The notes beneath the pieces are model-generated. The model did no database searches. It was not told where the DNA came from and worked only from the letters and a program-made list of their open reading frames with translations. Shown one piece after another: positions 17,582 through 25,972 of a stretch of 64,000 nt of DNA. Position numbers and translations under genes: made by a program. Within the stretch, counting starts at the first letter, position 1. The number at the start of each line of letters is the position of its first letter. Origin of the DNA: Halopiger djelfimassiliensis (GTDB lineage: Archaea > Halobacteriota > Halobacteria > Halobacteriales > Natrialbaceae). Location: assembly GCF_000455365.1 (NCBI RefSeq), contig NZ_HG315686.1, positions 116,695 through 180,694 of the forward strand. The letters run 5' to 3'.

Positions 17582-18634
17582 ATGGCCGACTTCGTCACGC
17601 CGCCGCCGCTCGAGCCGGGCGACGAGATCGCCGTCGTCGCACCGTCGTCGAACCCGACCGACGAGTTCCCGCACGTCTACGAACTCGGTCTCGAGCGCCT
17701 TCGCGAGGAGTTCGATCTCACGCCGGTCGAGTACCCCACGGTATCGAAATCGGACGAGTACCTCGCCGCCAATCCGGAAGCGCGCGCTGCGGACGTAATG
17801 GACGCCTTCGAGGATCCCGACGTCCGCGGCGTCATCGCGGTCATCGGCGGCAACGATCAGGTGCGGATCCTCGAGCACCTCGATCCCGCGGTCCTCCGGG
17901 AGAACCCGACGCGGTTCTACGGCTACAGCGACAACACCCACCTCGCGCTGTACCTGTGGAACCTCGGACTCGTTTCCTACTACGGGCCGACGGTGCTGGC
18001 CGAACTCGGGATGGACGGCCGGCTGTTCGACCACACGATCGAGTACACCGAGCGGGCGTTCTTCGACGAGTCGTTCGGCGAAATCCGGCCGGCCGAGGCA
18101 TTCACCGACGAACCCGGCGACTGGACCGATCCCGCGTCGCTTTCGGAGCCGCGGACGACCGAACCCAACCCGGGCTGGCGGTGGGCCGGCGGCGACGACC
18201 TCGTCGCGGGCCGGCTCTGGGGCGGCTGTCTCGAAGTCCTCGACCAGCAGTTCCTCGCGGGCCGGTTTCTCCCCGACGAGCGGGACCTCGAGGGAACGAT
18301 TCTTGCCATAGAGACTTCCGAAGAGCTTCCCGATCCCGCCTGGGTGGCGGGCGTGCTCCGGGCGCTCGGCGAACGGGGGTTACTCGAGCGGTTTGCCGGC
18401 GTTCTGGTCGGCCGACCGCCGGCGCGATCCCATCTCGAAGATCGACCCCCGGAACGGCGCGAGACCTACCGGAACCAACAGCGCGAGGCGATCGCCGGCG
18501 TCTTCGAGACGTACAATCCGGACGCGCCGATCGTCTTCGATATCGACGTCGGACACACGTGGCCGACGACGCCGATCCCGATCGGCGAACGCGTCGAAAT
18601 CGATCCACAGAACGAGACGGTCCGGTTCGAGTAA
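17582..18634 (+). CDS. S66 family LD-carboxypeptidase / MccF-like peptidase
   Basis: A 350-residue S66 serine peptidase. The nucleophile motif GYSDNTHLALY (Ser about residue 117) follows the conserved RGVIAVIGGNDQVRIL; the Glu/His dyad candidates lie in WRWAGGDDLVAGRLWGGCLE and DIDVGHTWPTTPIPIG. Bacterial LdcA trims murein tetrapeptides and MccF detoxifies microcin C; archaea lack murein, so a role on other acyl-peptides or isopeptides is more likely. Length matches the family. Confidence 0.85.
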   Translation: MADFVTPPPLEPGDEIAVVAPSSNPTDEFPHVYELGLERLREEFDLTPVEYPTVSKSDEYLAANPEARAADVMDAFEDPDVRGVIAVIGGNDQVRILEHLDPAVLRENPTRFYGYSDNTHLALYLWNLGLVSYYGPTVLAELGMDGRLFDHTIEYTERAFFDESFGEIRPAEAFTDEPGDWTDPASLSEPRTTEPNPGWRWAGGDDLVAGRLWGGCLEVLDQQFLAGRFLPDERDLEGTILAIETSEELPDPAWVAGVLRALGERGLLERFAGVLVGRPPARSHLEDRPPERRETYRNQQREAIAGVFETYNPDAPIVFDIDVGHTWPTTPIPIGERVEIDPQNETVRFE

Positions 18635-18647
18635 GCGGCGACGCGTA

Positions 18648-19094
18648 TCAGCACCCGCCGTTTTCGCCCTCGAGCGCTCGTTCACGGAGCCGTTTTTCTT
18701 CCTCGGTGCTGACGGTCAGTTCGGGAACGTCGGTCGGCGTGTTGTCGTCGTCGATGGCCACGTAGACGAAGTAGGATTCGGTCGTCTTCTCCCGCTCTCG
18801 CGTCCGCAGGTCTTCCCGTTCGGTGACCAACCGAACGCGGACGCTCGAGGTTCCTGCGGCGTAGACGTAGGCCGTGATGTAGGCGGTATCGCCGACCGGA
18901 ATCGGCCGTTCGAAGTTCATCTGGTTGACCCGTGCGGTGACACACGTCTCCCCCGAAAACCGCATCGCGGACATCGCACCCACCTCGTCCATCCACTTCA
19001 TGACGTTGCCGCCGTGGGCAACGTCGAGCATGTTCGCGTGATTCGGCTGCACCATCTCCCGATTCTCGACCAGCGTCTCCATGAGATCCGTCAT
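18648..19094 (-). CDS. acyl-CoA thioesterase (hotdog fold, YciA/ACOT type)
   Basis: A 148-residue hotdog protein. NHANMLDVAHGGNVMKWMDE is the catalytic segment with the conserved Asn/His/Asp-Glu region, and RPIPVGDTAYITAYV begins the second half of the sheet. Members hydrolyse acyl-CoA to free acid and CoA. Its C-terminus ends GENGGC, with a terminal Cys that is not a known modification site. It faces the LD-carboxypeptidase gene end to end with 13 nt between. Confidence 0.88.
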   Translation of the reverse strand: MTDLMETLVENREMVQPNHANMLDVAHGGNVMKWMDEVGAMSAMRFSGETCVTARVNQMNFERPIPVGDTAYITAYVYAAGTSSVRVRLVTEREDLRTREREKTTESYFVYVAIDDDNTPTDVPELTVSTEEEKRLRERALEGENGGC

Positions 19095-19217
19095 CGGTTG
19101 CTGTTCACACGAGACGGCAATCAGTCTTCAGTTTTGGTTCGACTGCCGGCCCCTGCCTGGCCGTCCCACACCATAGAGTCCGATACTGGTAAAAGTCGTG
19201 GCCGAGTTGAGCCGGTA

Positions 19218-20990
19218 ATGAGCGATGCAGGCGACGCCGACGTGCCGGAGCCGCCCTCCCCGCCCGAAACCGATCACGGCTCCGTTCACGTCCTCGGGAC
19301 GGCCCACGTCTCGCAGGCGAGCGTCGACGACGTTCACGAGACGATCGATCGCGAGGAACCCGACGTCGTCGCCGTCGAACTCGACGAAGGCCGTTACCGG
19401 CAGATGCAGGGCGGAACCCCCGACGACATCGAGGCGAAGGATCTCCTTTCGGGAAACACCGTTTTCCAGTTTCTGGCCTACTGGATGCTTTCGTACGTCC
19501 AGTCGCGGCTGGGCGAGAAGTTCGACATCGAACCCGGCGCTGACATGCGAGCCGCCATCGAAGCCGCCGAGCGCAACGGCAGCGGCGTCTCCCTCGTCGA
19601 CCGTGACATTCAGGTGACGATCCAGCGGTTCTGGCAACGACTGTCGTTCACCGAGAAGCTGAAGATGGTCGGCGGTCTCGCGCTCGGCGTGACCGATCCT
19701 CGAACGATCGGCCTCGCACTCGGTGCGGTCGTCGGGATCTTCGTCGGGTTCGTTTTCGCCGCGTTTCTCGCACCGTTGCTCGGACTCGGCGACCTCCTGT
19801 TGCTCGGCGTCACCGCGCCGACGACGCTGCAGTACGTGGGTGCCCTCGGTATCGGCACCGTCGGCGGCGTCCTCGTTGGCCTCCTCGTTCTCCCCTCGTT
19901 CGAGTCGACCGACCGCTATACCGGCGGCGTCCTCAGCGGCGTTTCGATACGGATACTCGCCGGGATCGTCGTCGGGATCGCCAGCTGCGTCGCGCTCGTC
20001 GCCACCGACACGTTCGTCGGACCGTTCTCCGCCACGACCTTTCAGAACGCCGGGACGTACGCGATCCGCGGAACGATCGGCGTTCTCGCCGGCCTTGGTG
20101 TCGGCGTCGGTATCGGGGCCGTCATCGGACTCGTCCTCGAGGCGCTCGGCGGCGATGTCGAGGAGATCGACGAGGTCGATATCGAGGAGATGACCGACGG
20201 CGACGTCGTCGCCGCGATGATGGAGGAGTTTCGCCAGTTTAGTCCCCGCGGTGCGAACGCCCTGATCGACGAACGCGACGCCTACATCGCCCACAACCTC
20301 CATACGCTTCGTGAACAGGGATACGACGTCGTCGCCGTCGTCGGGGCCGGCCACAAGGCCGGAATCGAACGATACCTGCGCAACCCCGAGGAGTTGCCGT
20401 CGATGGAGTCGCTAACCGGGACCGCCTCGGGACGTCGATTCTCGCCGCTGAAGATCGTCGGCTATCTGGCGATGGTCGGGTTCGTCGGCTTTTTCTTCCT
20501 GTTGCTTATGGCCGGCGTTCAGAATACGTTCCTGCTTCGGCTCTTTGTAGCGTGGTTCCTGTTCAACGGCATCTTCGCGTTCACGCTGGCCCGTCTCGCC
20601 GGCGCTCGCTGGACCAGCGCCGGCGTCGGCGGGGCGGTCGCGTGGCTGACCAGTATCAACCCGCTGTTGGCCCCCGGCTGGTTCGCCGGTTACGTCGAAC
20701 TCAAACACCGCCCGGTCAACGTCAGGGACATCCAGACGCTCAACGACATCATCGGCGATACCGAGCGGCCGATCGGCGACGCCATCGAAGAGATGTTCGA
20801 GGTGCCGCTGTTCCGGCTCATCATGATCGTCGCGCTGACCAATATCGGCAGCATGATCGCGACGTTCCTGTTCTTTCTCGTCGTCGTCCCCTGGATGGGC
20901 CACGAGGTCGGCGGCGTCGACGCACTGATGGGGGAACTGCTCGCCGGCGCCGAGAACAGCCTCGAGTTGATTCGAGAGGTGATCACGTGA
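19218..20990 (+). CDS. TraB/TIKI family membrane protein
   Basis: A 590-residue TraB-domain protein. The first catalytic-site signature HVLGTAHVSQASVDDVHETI and DVVAVELDEGRYRQM stand at the N-terminus; the second, YDVVAVVGAGHKAGIERYL, follows about 300 residues later, separated by an insertion with about five membrane helices (GLALGVTDPRTIGLALGAVV on). A C-terminal membrane domain follows. The family includes the enterococcal pheromone shutdown protein TraB and the Wnt-cleaving metalloprotease TIKI, so peptide processing is possible. The start is taken at ATG 19218, 18 residues before the first motif. Its stop overlaps the next gene as GTGA. Confidence 0.85.
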   Translation: MSDAGDADVPEPPSPPETDHGSVHVLGTAHVSQASVDDVHETIDREEPDVVAVELDEGRYRQMQGGTPDDIEAKDLLSGNTVFQFLAYWMLSYVQSRLGEKFDIEPGADMRAAIEAAERNGSGVSLVDRDIQVTIQRFWQRLSFTEKLKMVGGLALGVTDPRTIGLALGAVVGIFVGFVFAAFLAPLLGLGDLLLLGVTAPTTLQYVGALGIGTVGGVLVGLLVLPSFESTDRYTGGVLSGVSIRILAGIVVGIASCVALVATDTFVGPFSATTFQNAGTYAIRGTIGVLAGLGVGVGIGAVIGLVLEALGGDVEEIDEVDIEEMTDGDVVAAMMEEFRQFSPRGANALIDERDAYIAHNLHTLREQGYDVVAVVGAGHKAGIERYLRNPEELPSMESLTGTASGRRFSPLKIVGYLAMVGFVGFFFLLLMAGVQNTFLLRLFVAWFLFNGIFAFTLARLAGARWTSAGVGGAVAWLTSINPLLAPGWFAGYVELKHRPVNVRDIQTLNDIIGDTERPIGDAIEEMFEVPLFRLIMIVALTNIGSMIATFLFFLVVVPWMGHEVGGVDALMGELLAGAENSLELIREVIT

Positions 20991-21619
20991 GCGTCCGCAC
21001 CCGTCGCCGTTCCGATCCGGAGTTGACCTTCAGCGACAGGGAACTGTTCGACCTCGGCATCGCGTGGACCGCGCTGTCGGTTGCGTTCGCGTTGTTGCTG
21101 GCTCCCGTGCACCGCGGGATGGCATCCATCGGGACCTTCGGTCTAATGGTCGCCCTGAGTTTCATCACGGTCGGCGTCGCGTTCCTGTTGCACGAACTCG
21201 CGCACAAGGTCGTCGCGATCGAACACGGCCAACTCGCCGAGTTCCGCGCGGACTACCAGATGTTGTTTCTCGCCGTGATGGGCGCGCTCGTGGGCTTTCT
21301 GTTCGCCGCGCCGGGAGCCGTCTACCACCGTGGTCGGATCACCGTCCGCGAAAACGCGATGATCGCGCTGGCCGGCCCGGTTACCAACCATCTGCTCGCG
21401 CTCATGTTCTTCCCACTGATGATATTCCCGGGTCTCATCGGGACGATCGGACAGATGGGTGTCTGGATCAACCTGTTCCTGGCCGCGTTCAACATGATCC
21501 CGTTCGGACCGCTAGACGGCAAGTCGGTCTACAACTGGCACAAGGGCGTCTTCGCGATCGTTTTCGTTCCCAGCGTTCTGCTCGCGGGCTACGTGCTCCT
21601 GTTCGTCGGCCTGTTCTGA
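20987..21619 (+). CDS. M50 family site-2-type membrane metalloprotease
   Basis: A 210-residue polytopic protein with the zinc motif HELAHK (HExxH) in the second membrane segment and the partner motif NMIPFGPLDGKSV (NxxPxxxLDG) near the C-terminus, which together define site-2 proteases. The compact form lacks PDZ or CBS domains. Members cut transmembrane helices of substrates. It starts with GTG inside the stop region of the TraB gene (GTGA overlap), so the two membrane proteins are translationally coupled and probably act together. Confidence 0.88.
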   Translation: MSVRTRRRSDPELTFSDRELFDLGIAWTALSVAFALLLAPVHRGMASIGTFGLMVALSFITVGVAFLLHELAHKVVAIEHGQLAEFRADYQMLFLAVMGALVGFLFAAPGAVYHRGRITVRENAMIALAGPVTNHLLALMFFPLMIFPGLIGTIGQMGVWINLFLAAFNMIPFGPLDGKSVYNWHKGVFAIVFVPSVLLAGYVLLFVGLF

Positions 21620-21760
21620 AAGCAGCGTTTTCGATACCACACACTCGATTCTCGACGTCGAACCTACCGTTTGGCGCAGCCCGGCTATTCCCTCATATTT
21701 AAGACTGTCGCTACTTTGCTACATAGAGCTATCTAATGGGCAAAGGTTTTACTACTGTAA

Positions 21761-22003
21761 ATCGACGATCAGGACGAACTGGGGATCACCGACGGAAACC
21801 TCTCGGGACACATCCAGCGTATGGAGGCTGCAGATGCCGTCAGCGTCGAGAAGCAGTTCGTCGACCGGCGGCCCCAGACGACCTACGAATTGACCGAGCA
21901 CGGTCGTGACACGTTCGAATCCCACGTCGACACGCTCGAGGCACTGCTCGAGCAACTCGAGCGGGACGGGTCGGAGACGGACGGAGACGCGAGTTCGGAG
22001 TGA
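21761..22003 (+). pseudogene. 5'-truncated winged-helix transcriptional regulator
   Basis: The frame reads QDELGITDGNLSGHIQRMEA ... YELTEHGRDTFESHVDTLEALLEQLE, which is the recognition helix, wing and dimerisation helix of the haloarchaeal winged-helix family (PF13601 type). The first two helices are absent: a stop codon precedes codon 1 and the only good ATG with an upstream TATA-like element (21736) is in another frame. I read it as a decayed gene missing roughly 40 N-terminal residues; translation from the internal ATG at 21821 would lack a working DNA-binding domain. Confidence 0.6.
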
Positions 22004-22075
22004 TCGGCTCCGGGAACGGAACCCGGCTCGCGCCGGACCGGTGATCTTTTGCTGGCCCCACGCGGTCGTTCCCAC

Positions 22076-23068
22076 ATGACCGATCCAGCGGACGACGGGA
22101 CCGACGAGCGGCTCACCTACGCCGACACCGGCGTCGACATCGAAGCCAGCGAGGACGCGACCGCAGCACTGCTCGAGGCGTTCGGCAGCGACCGACGGAC
22201 CGAGTACGCCGGGCTGATCGACATCGGCGACCGGTATCTCGCGCTGGCGACCGACGGCGTCGGCACCAAACTACTGGTCGCGGAGGCGGTCTCCGACTTC
22301 TCGACGGTCGGCATCGACTGCATCGCGATGAACGTCAACGACCTCGTCGCCGCGGGCGTCGAACCGGTCGCGTTCGTCGACTATCTCGCCATCGACGACC
22401 CCGACGAGGCGTTGACAAACGAGATCGGCGAAGGGCTCGCGGTGGGTCTCGAGGAGGCCGATCTGACGATGCTCGGCGGCGAGACGGCGGTCATGCCCGA
22501 GGTCGTCAACGGCTTCGACCTCGCGGGTACCTGTGTCGGACTCGCCGGACCGGACGAAGTTCTCGAGGGAGAGGCACAAGTCGACGACGTCCTCGTGGGC
22601 GTTCCCTCGAACGGGATCCACTCGAACGGGCTCACGCTCGCTCGGGAAGCCGTCACGCGCGAACACGAGTACACCGACCCGTTTCCGTACGACGACGAGC
22701 GGACGATCGGCGAGGAACTCCTGCGCCCGACCCGGATCTACACGGAACTGCTCGAGCCGATGGGCGAACACGGCGTTCGGGCGGCCGCCCATATCACGGG
22801 CGGTGGCTGGACGAACCTGCTTCGGATGGGCGACCGAAAGTACGTCATCGACGACCCGCTCCCGGCACAGCCGATCTTCGAGTTCGTCCAGGCGGAAGGG
22901 AACGTCACCGACGAGGAGATGCACCGGACGTTCAACATGGGGACCGGATTCGTCGTCGCGCTGTCGGCGGAGCGAGCCGACGACTTCATCGCAGAGACTG
23001 AGGGGAAGCGTATCGGCCGCGTCGAGGAGGGTCACGGCGTCGAGATTCGTGGTCTCAGCCTTCAGTAG
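22076..23068 (+). CDS. purM: phosphoribosylformylglycinamidine cyclo-ligase
   Basis: A 330-residue PurM (AIR synthetase). LTYADTGVDIEA near the N-terminus, LATDGVGTKLLVAEA, the GGETAVMPEV motif and IHSNGLTLAREAV are diagnostic; TGGGWTNLLRM is in the C-terminal domain. It closes the imidazole ring of FGAM with ATP to give AIR, step five of purine synthesis. The ATG at 22076 starts the family-length protein. No other pur genes are adjacent, which is common in archaea. Confidence 0.95.
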   Translation: MTDPADDGTDERLTYADTGVDIEASEDATAALLEAFGSDRRTEYAGLIDIGDRYLALATDGVGTKLLVAEAVSDFSTVGIDCIAMNVNDLVAAGVEPVAFVDYLAIDDPDEALTNEIGEGLAVGLEEADLTMLGGETAVMPEVVNGFDLAGTCVGLAGPDEVLEGEAQVDDVLVGVPSNGIHSNGLTLAREAVTREHEYTDPFPYDDERTIGEELLRPTRIYTELLEPMGEHGVRAAAHITGGGWTNLLRMGDRKYVIDDPLPAQPIFEFVQAEGNVTDEEMHRTFNMGTGFVVALSAERADDFIAETEGKRIGRVEEGHGVEIRGLSLQ

Positions 23069-23219
23069 CTCGCGGAACCGCCACTTTCGTCGAATTATCC
23101 GAAATATTAATCTTTTATATCAGGGATTAGTATCACTGGCCTACGGAACGTAATTGCTCCACTATGGCGATTAAACGGAGTCCGAAATAGTTAAATAAAA
23201 TTGATGTTCAGGAAAGGGT

Positions 23220-23606
23220 ATGGAACGGAGAAGTTTCATTGCGATTGCATCGACGGCAGCAACGGCTTCGCTTGCGGGGTGTATCTTCGGGGATGACAAG
23301 TTTTCTACCGAACTTTCGGACGGCGAGAGCGAGTCCTTCGAAGCTAGCGAGGGCGACGAGTACGAAGTGACGGTCGATGTCACTGACGGCGACGAGGTAT
23401 CGGTTCGGATCATGTACGACATGGAAAAGACGAGCCAGGAGTTCGAGAACGAAGAGGACGCTATGAGCGCTGTCGGCGAGTTGACTAGCGGTCCACTCCT
23501 CGATGAATCCGTCGAAGGCGAGTCGACGTTCGACCTCGAAATCGAGACGGACGGCTACTACGAAGTCGCCGTCTCCGGCGGTACTGCCGAGATTACGGTC
23601 GCCTGA
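23220..23606 (+). CDS. Tat-type lipoprotein A, paralogue of the gene at 23914
   Basis: A 128-residue exported lipoprotein: MERRSFIAIASTAATASLAGC is a twin-arginine signal with lipobox LAGC. The mature domain shares two blocks with the gene at 23914, STELSDGESESFEASEG (about residue 30) and ESTFDLEIETDGYYEVAVSG near the end, so the two are paralogues. It looks like a small beta-sandwich. It is followed by a degenerate macrodomain fragment, mirroring the arrangement of its paralogue. Function unknown. Confidence 0.8.
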   Translation: MERRSFIAIASTAATASLAGCIFGDDKFSTELSDGESESFEASEGDEYEVTVDVTDGDEVSVRIMYDMEKTSQEFENEEDAMSAVGELTSGPLLDESVEGESTFDLEIETDGYYEVAVSGGTAEITVA

Positions 23607-23644
23607 GGCGTCGTCTGCCGAACCGTTAACGACCGCATCGACCG

Positions 23645-23763
23645 ACTCGAGCACTCGTCTATCGGTCCGTCCCGTTCTCGGTTTCTGGCGTCCGGTCTCC
23701 TCGGCGACGATCGTTCCGTCGGCGAGGTCGAACCCGGTAGTGCCACAGCCGAGCGCTAGAAGA
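23645..23763 (-). pseudogene. macrodomain gene remnant
   Basis: On the minus strand about 23698-23758 encodes ALGCGTTGFDLADGTIVAEE, which matches ALGCGVAGFDLADGAAIIGEE of the intact macrodomain gene at 24293. The stretch 23645-23680 matches the 3' end of that gene (24279-24314), with about 118 bp of the intervening sequence deleted and the whole 5' half missing. It is the leftover of a second copy. Confidence 0.75.
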
Positions 23764-23913
23764 CAGGGGATCGACGGCGAAACCCGACGGAATTCGTCCC
23801 CTCTTGCGTTCGCAACCGGTCGGTACGGATCGGGCTTTCGATCGGATCGTTCCCGCTCGAGGCGGATGATCGAATAGAAATAATTAAATTATAATTCATC
23901 AGTACTATAATTT

Positions 23914-24267
23914 ATGGATAGACGACAGTTCGTCACCATGGTGACGATAACTGCACTGGGTGGGACCGCCGGTTGTCTCGGTGATGAGGACGACGAGGGT
24001 GAAGTCGTTCTGTCGACGGAACTCTCGACGAGTGAGAGTGAAACCTTCGAGGCCGAAGAGGGCAACGAGTACGAACTGACCGCGAACCCCACGGGAAGTC
24101 GGGCGAAGTTCCAGATCCGGAAGGACAGTTCCTTTGCCCCGAGCCCGATGCTCCGAGAAACGATCAAAAGCGAATCGACGTTCGACCTCGATATCGAGAC
24201 GGACGGGACCTACGAACTCACCGGTCTCGGCGGCGGGGCCGAGATTACCATCATCGAACGGTCGTAA
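23914..24267 (+). CDS. Tat-type lipoprotein B, paralogue of the gene at 23220
   Basis: A 117-residue lipoprotein with signal MDRRQFVTMVTITALGGTAGC (twin Arg, lipobox TAGC), an acidic linker, and the two blocks shared with the gene at 23220: STELSTSESETFEAEEGNEY and ESTFDLDIETDGTYELTGLG. An AT-rich promoter (AATTAAATTATAATT, about 23880-23894) precedes it at a leaderless spacing. It converges with the macrodomain gene, 25 nt apart. Function unknown; extracellular membrane-tethered. Confidence 0.8.
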   Translation: MDRRQFVTMVTITALGGTAGCLGDEDDEGEVVLSTELSTSESETFEAEEGNEYELTANPTGSRAKFQIRKDSSFAPSPMLRETIKSESTFDLDIETDGTYELTGLGGGAEITIIERS

Positions 24268-24292
24268 GCGTCGGCCGCTCTCGAGCGCTCTG

Positions 24293-24832
24293 TTACCGAT
24301 CCGCCTCGTTCTCCCCGGCCATCTCCGATCGGTCCGCCCGTCCGATCGCCGCCCGGATCGTATCGTACTCCTCGTCGCTGTAGGCAATCAGACGGACGTC
24401 CTCGAGCGTCTCCGGGTCGTGGCGTTCGATCTCCTCACCGATGATTGCGGCCCCGTCGGCGAGGTCGAACCCGGCGACACCACAGCCGAGTGCGGGAAGG
24501 ACGAGCGAGCGACAGCGGAGGTCGTCGGCTTTCTCGAGGGCGTTTCGAGTCGCGTCCCGGATGCTCGCTTCGGTCGCCTCGCCGTCGCCGTAGTGGGGCA
24601 TCGCCGCGGCGTGGATGACGTAGTCGGCGTCGAGGTCGTAGGCGTCGGTGATAGCGACCGCGCCGAGGTCGATGGGGCCCTTCTCGGTCGCCTCGTCGTT
24701 GATCTCCTCGCCCGCACCGCGTCGGAGTGCGCCGGCAACCCCTGACCCCATCTCGAGGCTCGTCCCGGCGGCGTTGACGAGTGCGTCGGCGGACTGTTCA
24801 GCGATATCTCCCTGAACGACGTCGAACTCCAT
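24293..24832 (-). CDS. macrodomain protein (ADP-ribose binding / O-acetyl-ADP-ribose deacetylase type)
   Basis: A 179-residue macrodomain of the MacroD/YmdB type. MEFDVVQGDIAEQSADALVNAAG contains the ADP-ribose-binding GDI and NAA motifs, GSGVAGALRRGAG is the catalytic loop, and LVLPALGCGVAGF the second phosphate loop. Such proteins bind or hydrolyse ADP-ribose on proteins, nucleic acids or O-acetyl-ADP-ribose. The start at ATG 24832 places the fold at residue 1; a longer upstream frame is not domain-like. A partial copy survives at 23645-23763. Confidence 0.92.
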   Translation of the reverse strand: MEFDVVQGDIAEQSADALVNAAGTSLEMGSGVAGALRRGAGEEINDEATEKGPIDLGAVAITDAYDLDADYVIHAAAMPHYGDGEATEASIRDATRNALEKADDLRCRSLVLPALGCGVAGFDLADGAAIIGEEIERHDPETLEDVRLIAYSDEEYDTIRAAIGRADRSEMAGENEADR

Positions 24833-24974
24833 ACGCGCCGGTACGGACTCGATCGGGTTGAAAGTAAACCACGCACCTCCCTGTCGATGGGCGACTCCAC
24901 GAACGACAGTCGCTCCGCCCGACGAGCGAGTTCCCAGTTCCCAGAAACTTAGGCGGACCAAAACCCTTTTAGAT

Positions 24975-24988
24975 TTAGGCACACCTAA
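24975..24988 (+). promoter_or_regulatory. DtxR/Idr/SirR-type iron box
   Basis: TTAGGCACACCTAA is a perfect 5-bp inverted repeat (TTAGG / CCTAA) with a 4-bp spacer, the form of the operator of haloarchaeal iron-dependent regulators of the DtxR family. It lies immediately downstream of a TATA-like TTTTAGAT (24967-24974) and 9 nt before the ATG at 24998, over the expected transcription start, an ideal repressor position. Confidence 0.65.
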
Positions 24989-24997
24989 CTCCGGGTG

Positions 24998-25168
24998 ATG
25001 GACGTACCCGCCCGCAGGCAGGATTCCGATTCCGACGACGGCGAACTCGAGGAGCAGGCGGCGCTCGTAACCAGTCACGAGACCCGCCCCGGCAAGGTCG
25101 TCTTTACGGAACGAGACAACACGGACGGCTGGATCGCGACGGACCTGACCGTCGACCTCGAGCGCTGA
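24998..25168 (+). CDS. small acidic protein (DUF7331-like)
   Basis: A 56-residue acidic protein, MDVPARRQDSDSDDGELEEQ then ALVTSHETRPGKVVFTERDNTDGWIATDLTVDLER. The pattern of a short beta hairpin ending in xxGWIATDxTVDL resembles the small haloarchaeal DUF7331 family, named from memory. It is leaderless and under an iron-box operator, so it is likely to be expressed when iron is low. No biochemical role is known. Confidence 0.65.
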   Translation: MDVPARRQDSDSDDGELEEQAALVTSHETRPGKVVFTERDNTDGWIATDLTVDLER

Positions 25169-25375
25169 ACTCGTCGGAACCGGACGTGGACCGTCGTATC
25201 GACGAGCGAGTAGCCCGTTTCCGGACCGTCGAAGGGAGGGCGGTTCGGGTTCTCACGTCGCTTCGGTGGCCGACCGGACACTGCCGCCGATCCAGTCGGC
25301 CCTATCACCTCTTTCCGGACTCGTTATCACTCGGTGCACCGACTGACGGTCCACGAAATAGCGAAACAGCGGGCC

Positions 25376-25921
25376 TTACTTCGTCGCTTCTTCGAGCACC
25401 AGCGTATCGTCCTCGAGGTAGTGCTCGAAGTGGTGGCCGTCCTCTTCGGTGGTGACGAGGATATCACGCAGGATTTCCGCGGTGGCGTAATCGCCGAAGT
25501 TCTCGGCGAGTTCGATGCTGTCGCGCAGGGACTCGATGATGTCGCCGTACATCTCGAGGTCGTTTTGCATCATGGTGCGGATATCGTGGACGTCCTCGCC
25601 CTCGAACTCGACCGTTGCCCGCTCCTCGAGGTTCGCGGGACCCGAGACGGGGACGCCGCCGAGCGCCTGAGCGCGCTCGGCGATGACGTCCGCACCCTCC
25701 TCGACGTGTTCGTAGGCCTCCTCGAAGAACTCGTGCAGCGGGAGGAACTCGGCACCTTCGACGACCCAGTGGTGCTTTTTCAGCTGGTGGTAGAGGACGT
25801 ACGAGTTCGCCAGTTCCGTGTTCAATGCGTCGACGATCTGCTCGGCCTTCTCCTGCTCGAGGCGAAGCTCGTTCTCCTCGACGGTGTCTGCCGACTGCCG
25901 GACGGTCTCTTGGGTGCTCAT
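25376..25921 (-). CDS. dpsA: DNA-protecting ferritin-like protein DpsA
   Basis: A 181-residue Dps. The ferroxidase-centre segment YHQLKKHHWVVEGAEFLPLHEFFEEAYEHVEEGAD contains His, Asp/Glu ligands at the subunit interface, and the C-terminal helix has EEDGHHFEHYLEDD. Dps assembles into 12-mers that oxidise Fe(II) with peroxide and store iron; haloarchaeal DpsA binds iron and is iron-regulated. The start at MSTQETVRQS sits 28 nt from a TATA-like box, with a perfect palindrome directly upstream of that box. Confidence 0.95.
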   Translation of the reverse strand: MSTQETVRQSADTVEENELRLEQEKAEQIVDALNTELANSYVLYHQLKKHHWVVEGAEFLPLHEFFEEAYEHVEEGADVIAERAQALGGVPVSGPANLEERATVEFEGEDVHDIRTMMQNDLEMYGDIIESLRDSIELAENFGDYATAEILRDILVTTEEDGHHFEHYLEDDTLVLEEATK

Positions 25922-25948
25922 CCTATCCAAGGATACACGCGCATCGTA

Positions 25949-25972
25949 CTTAAAGCTTCCCCATCGGGGAAG
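25949..25972 (-). promoter_or_regulatory. dpsA promoter: TATA box with abutting 17-bp palindrome
   Basis: Minus strand CTTTAAG (25949-25955) is at the leaderless distance from the dpsA ATG. Directly upstream lies CTTCCCCATCGGGGAAG (25956-25972), 7-bp perfect arms with a 3-bp centre, in the place of the BRE and activator contacts. The site is unlike the iron box at 24975. Confidence 0.6.

Noticed and set aside
19128..20354. A 408-codon minus-strand frame opposite the TraB gene
   Set aside because: Shadow frame; no domain and no promoter at a suitable distance.
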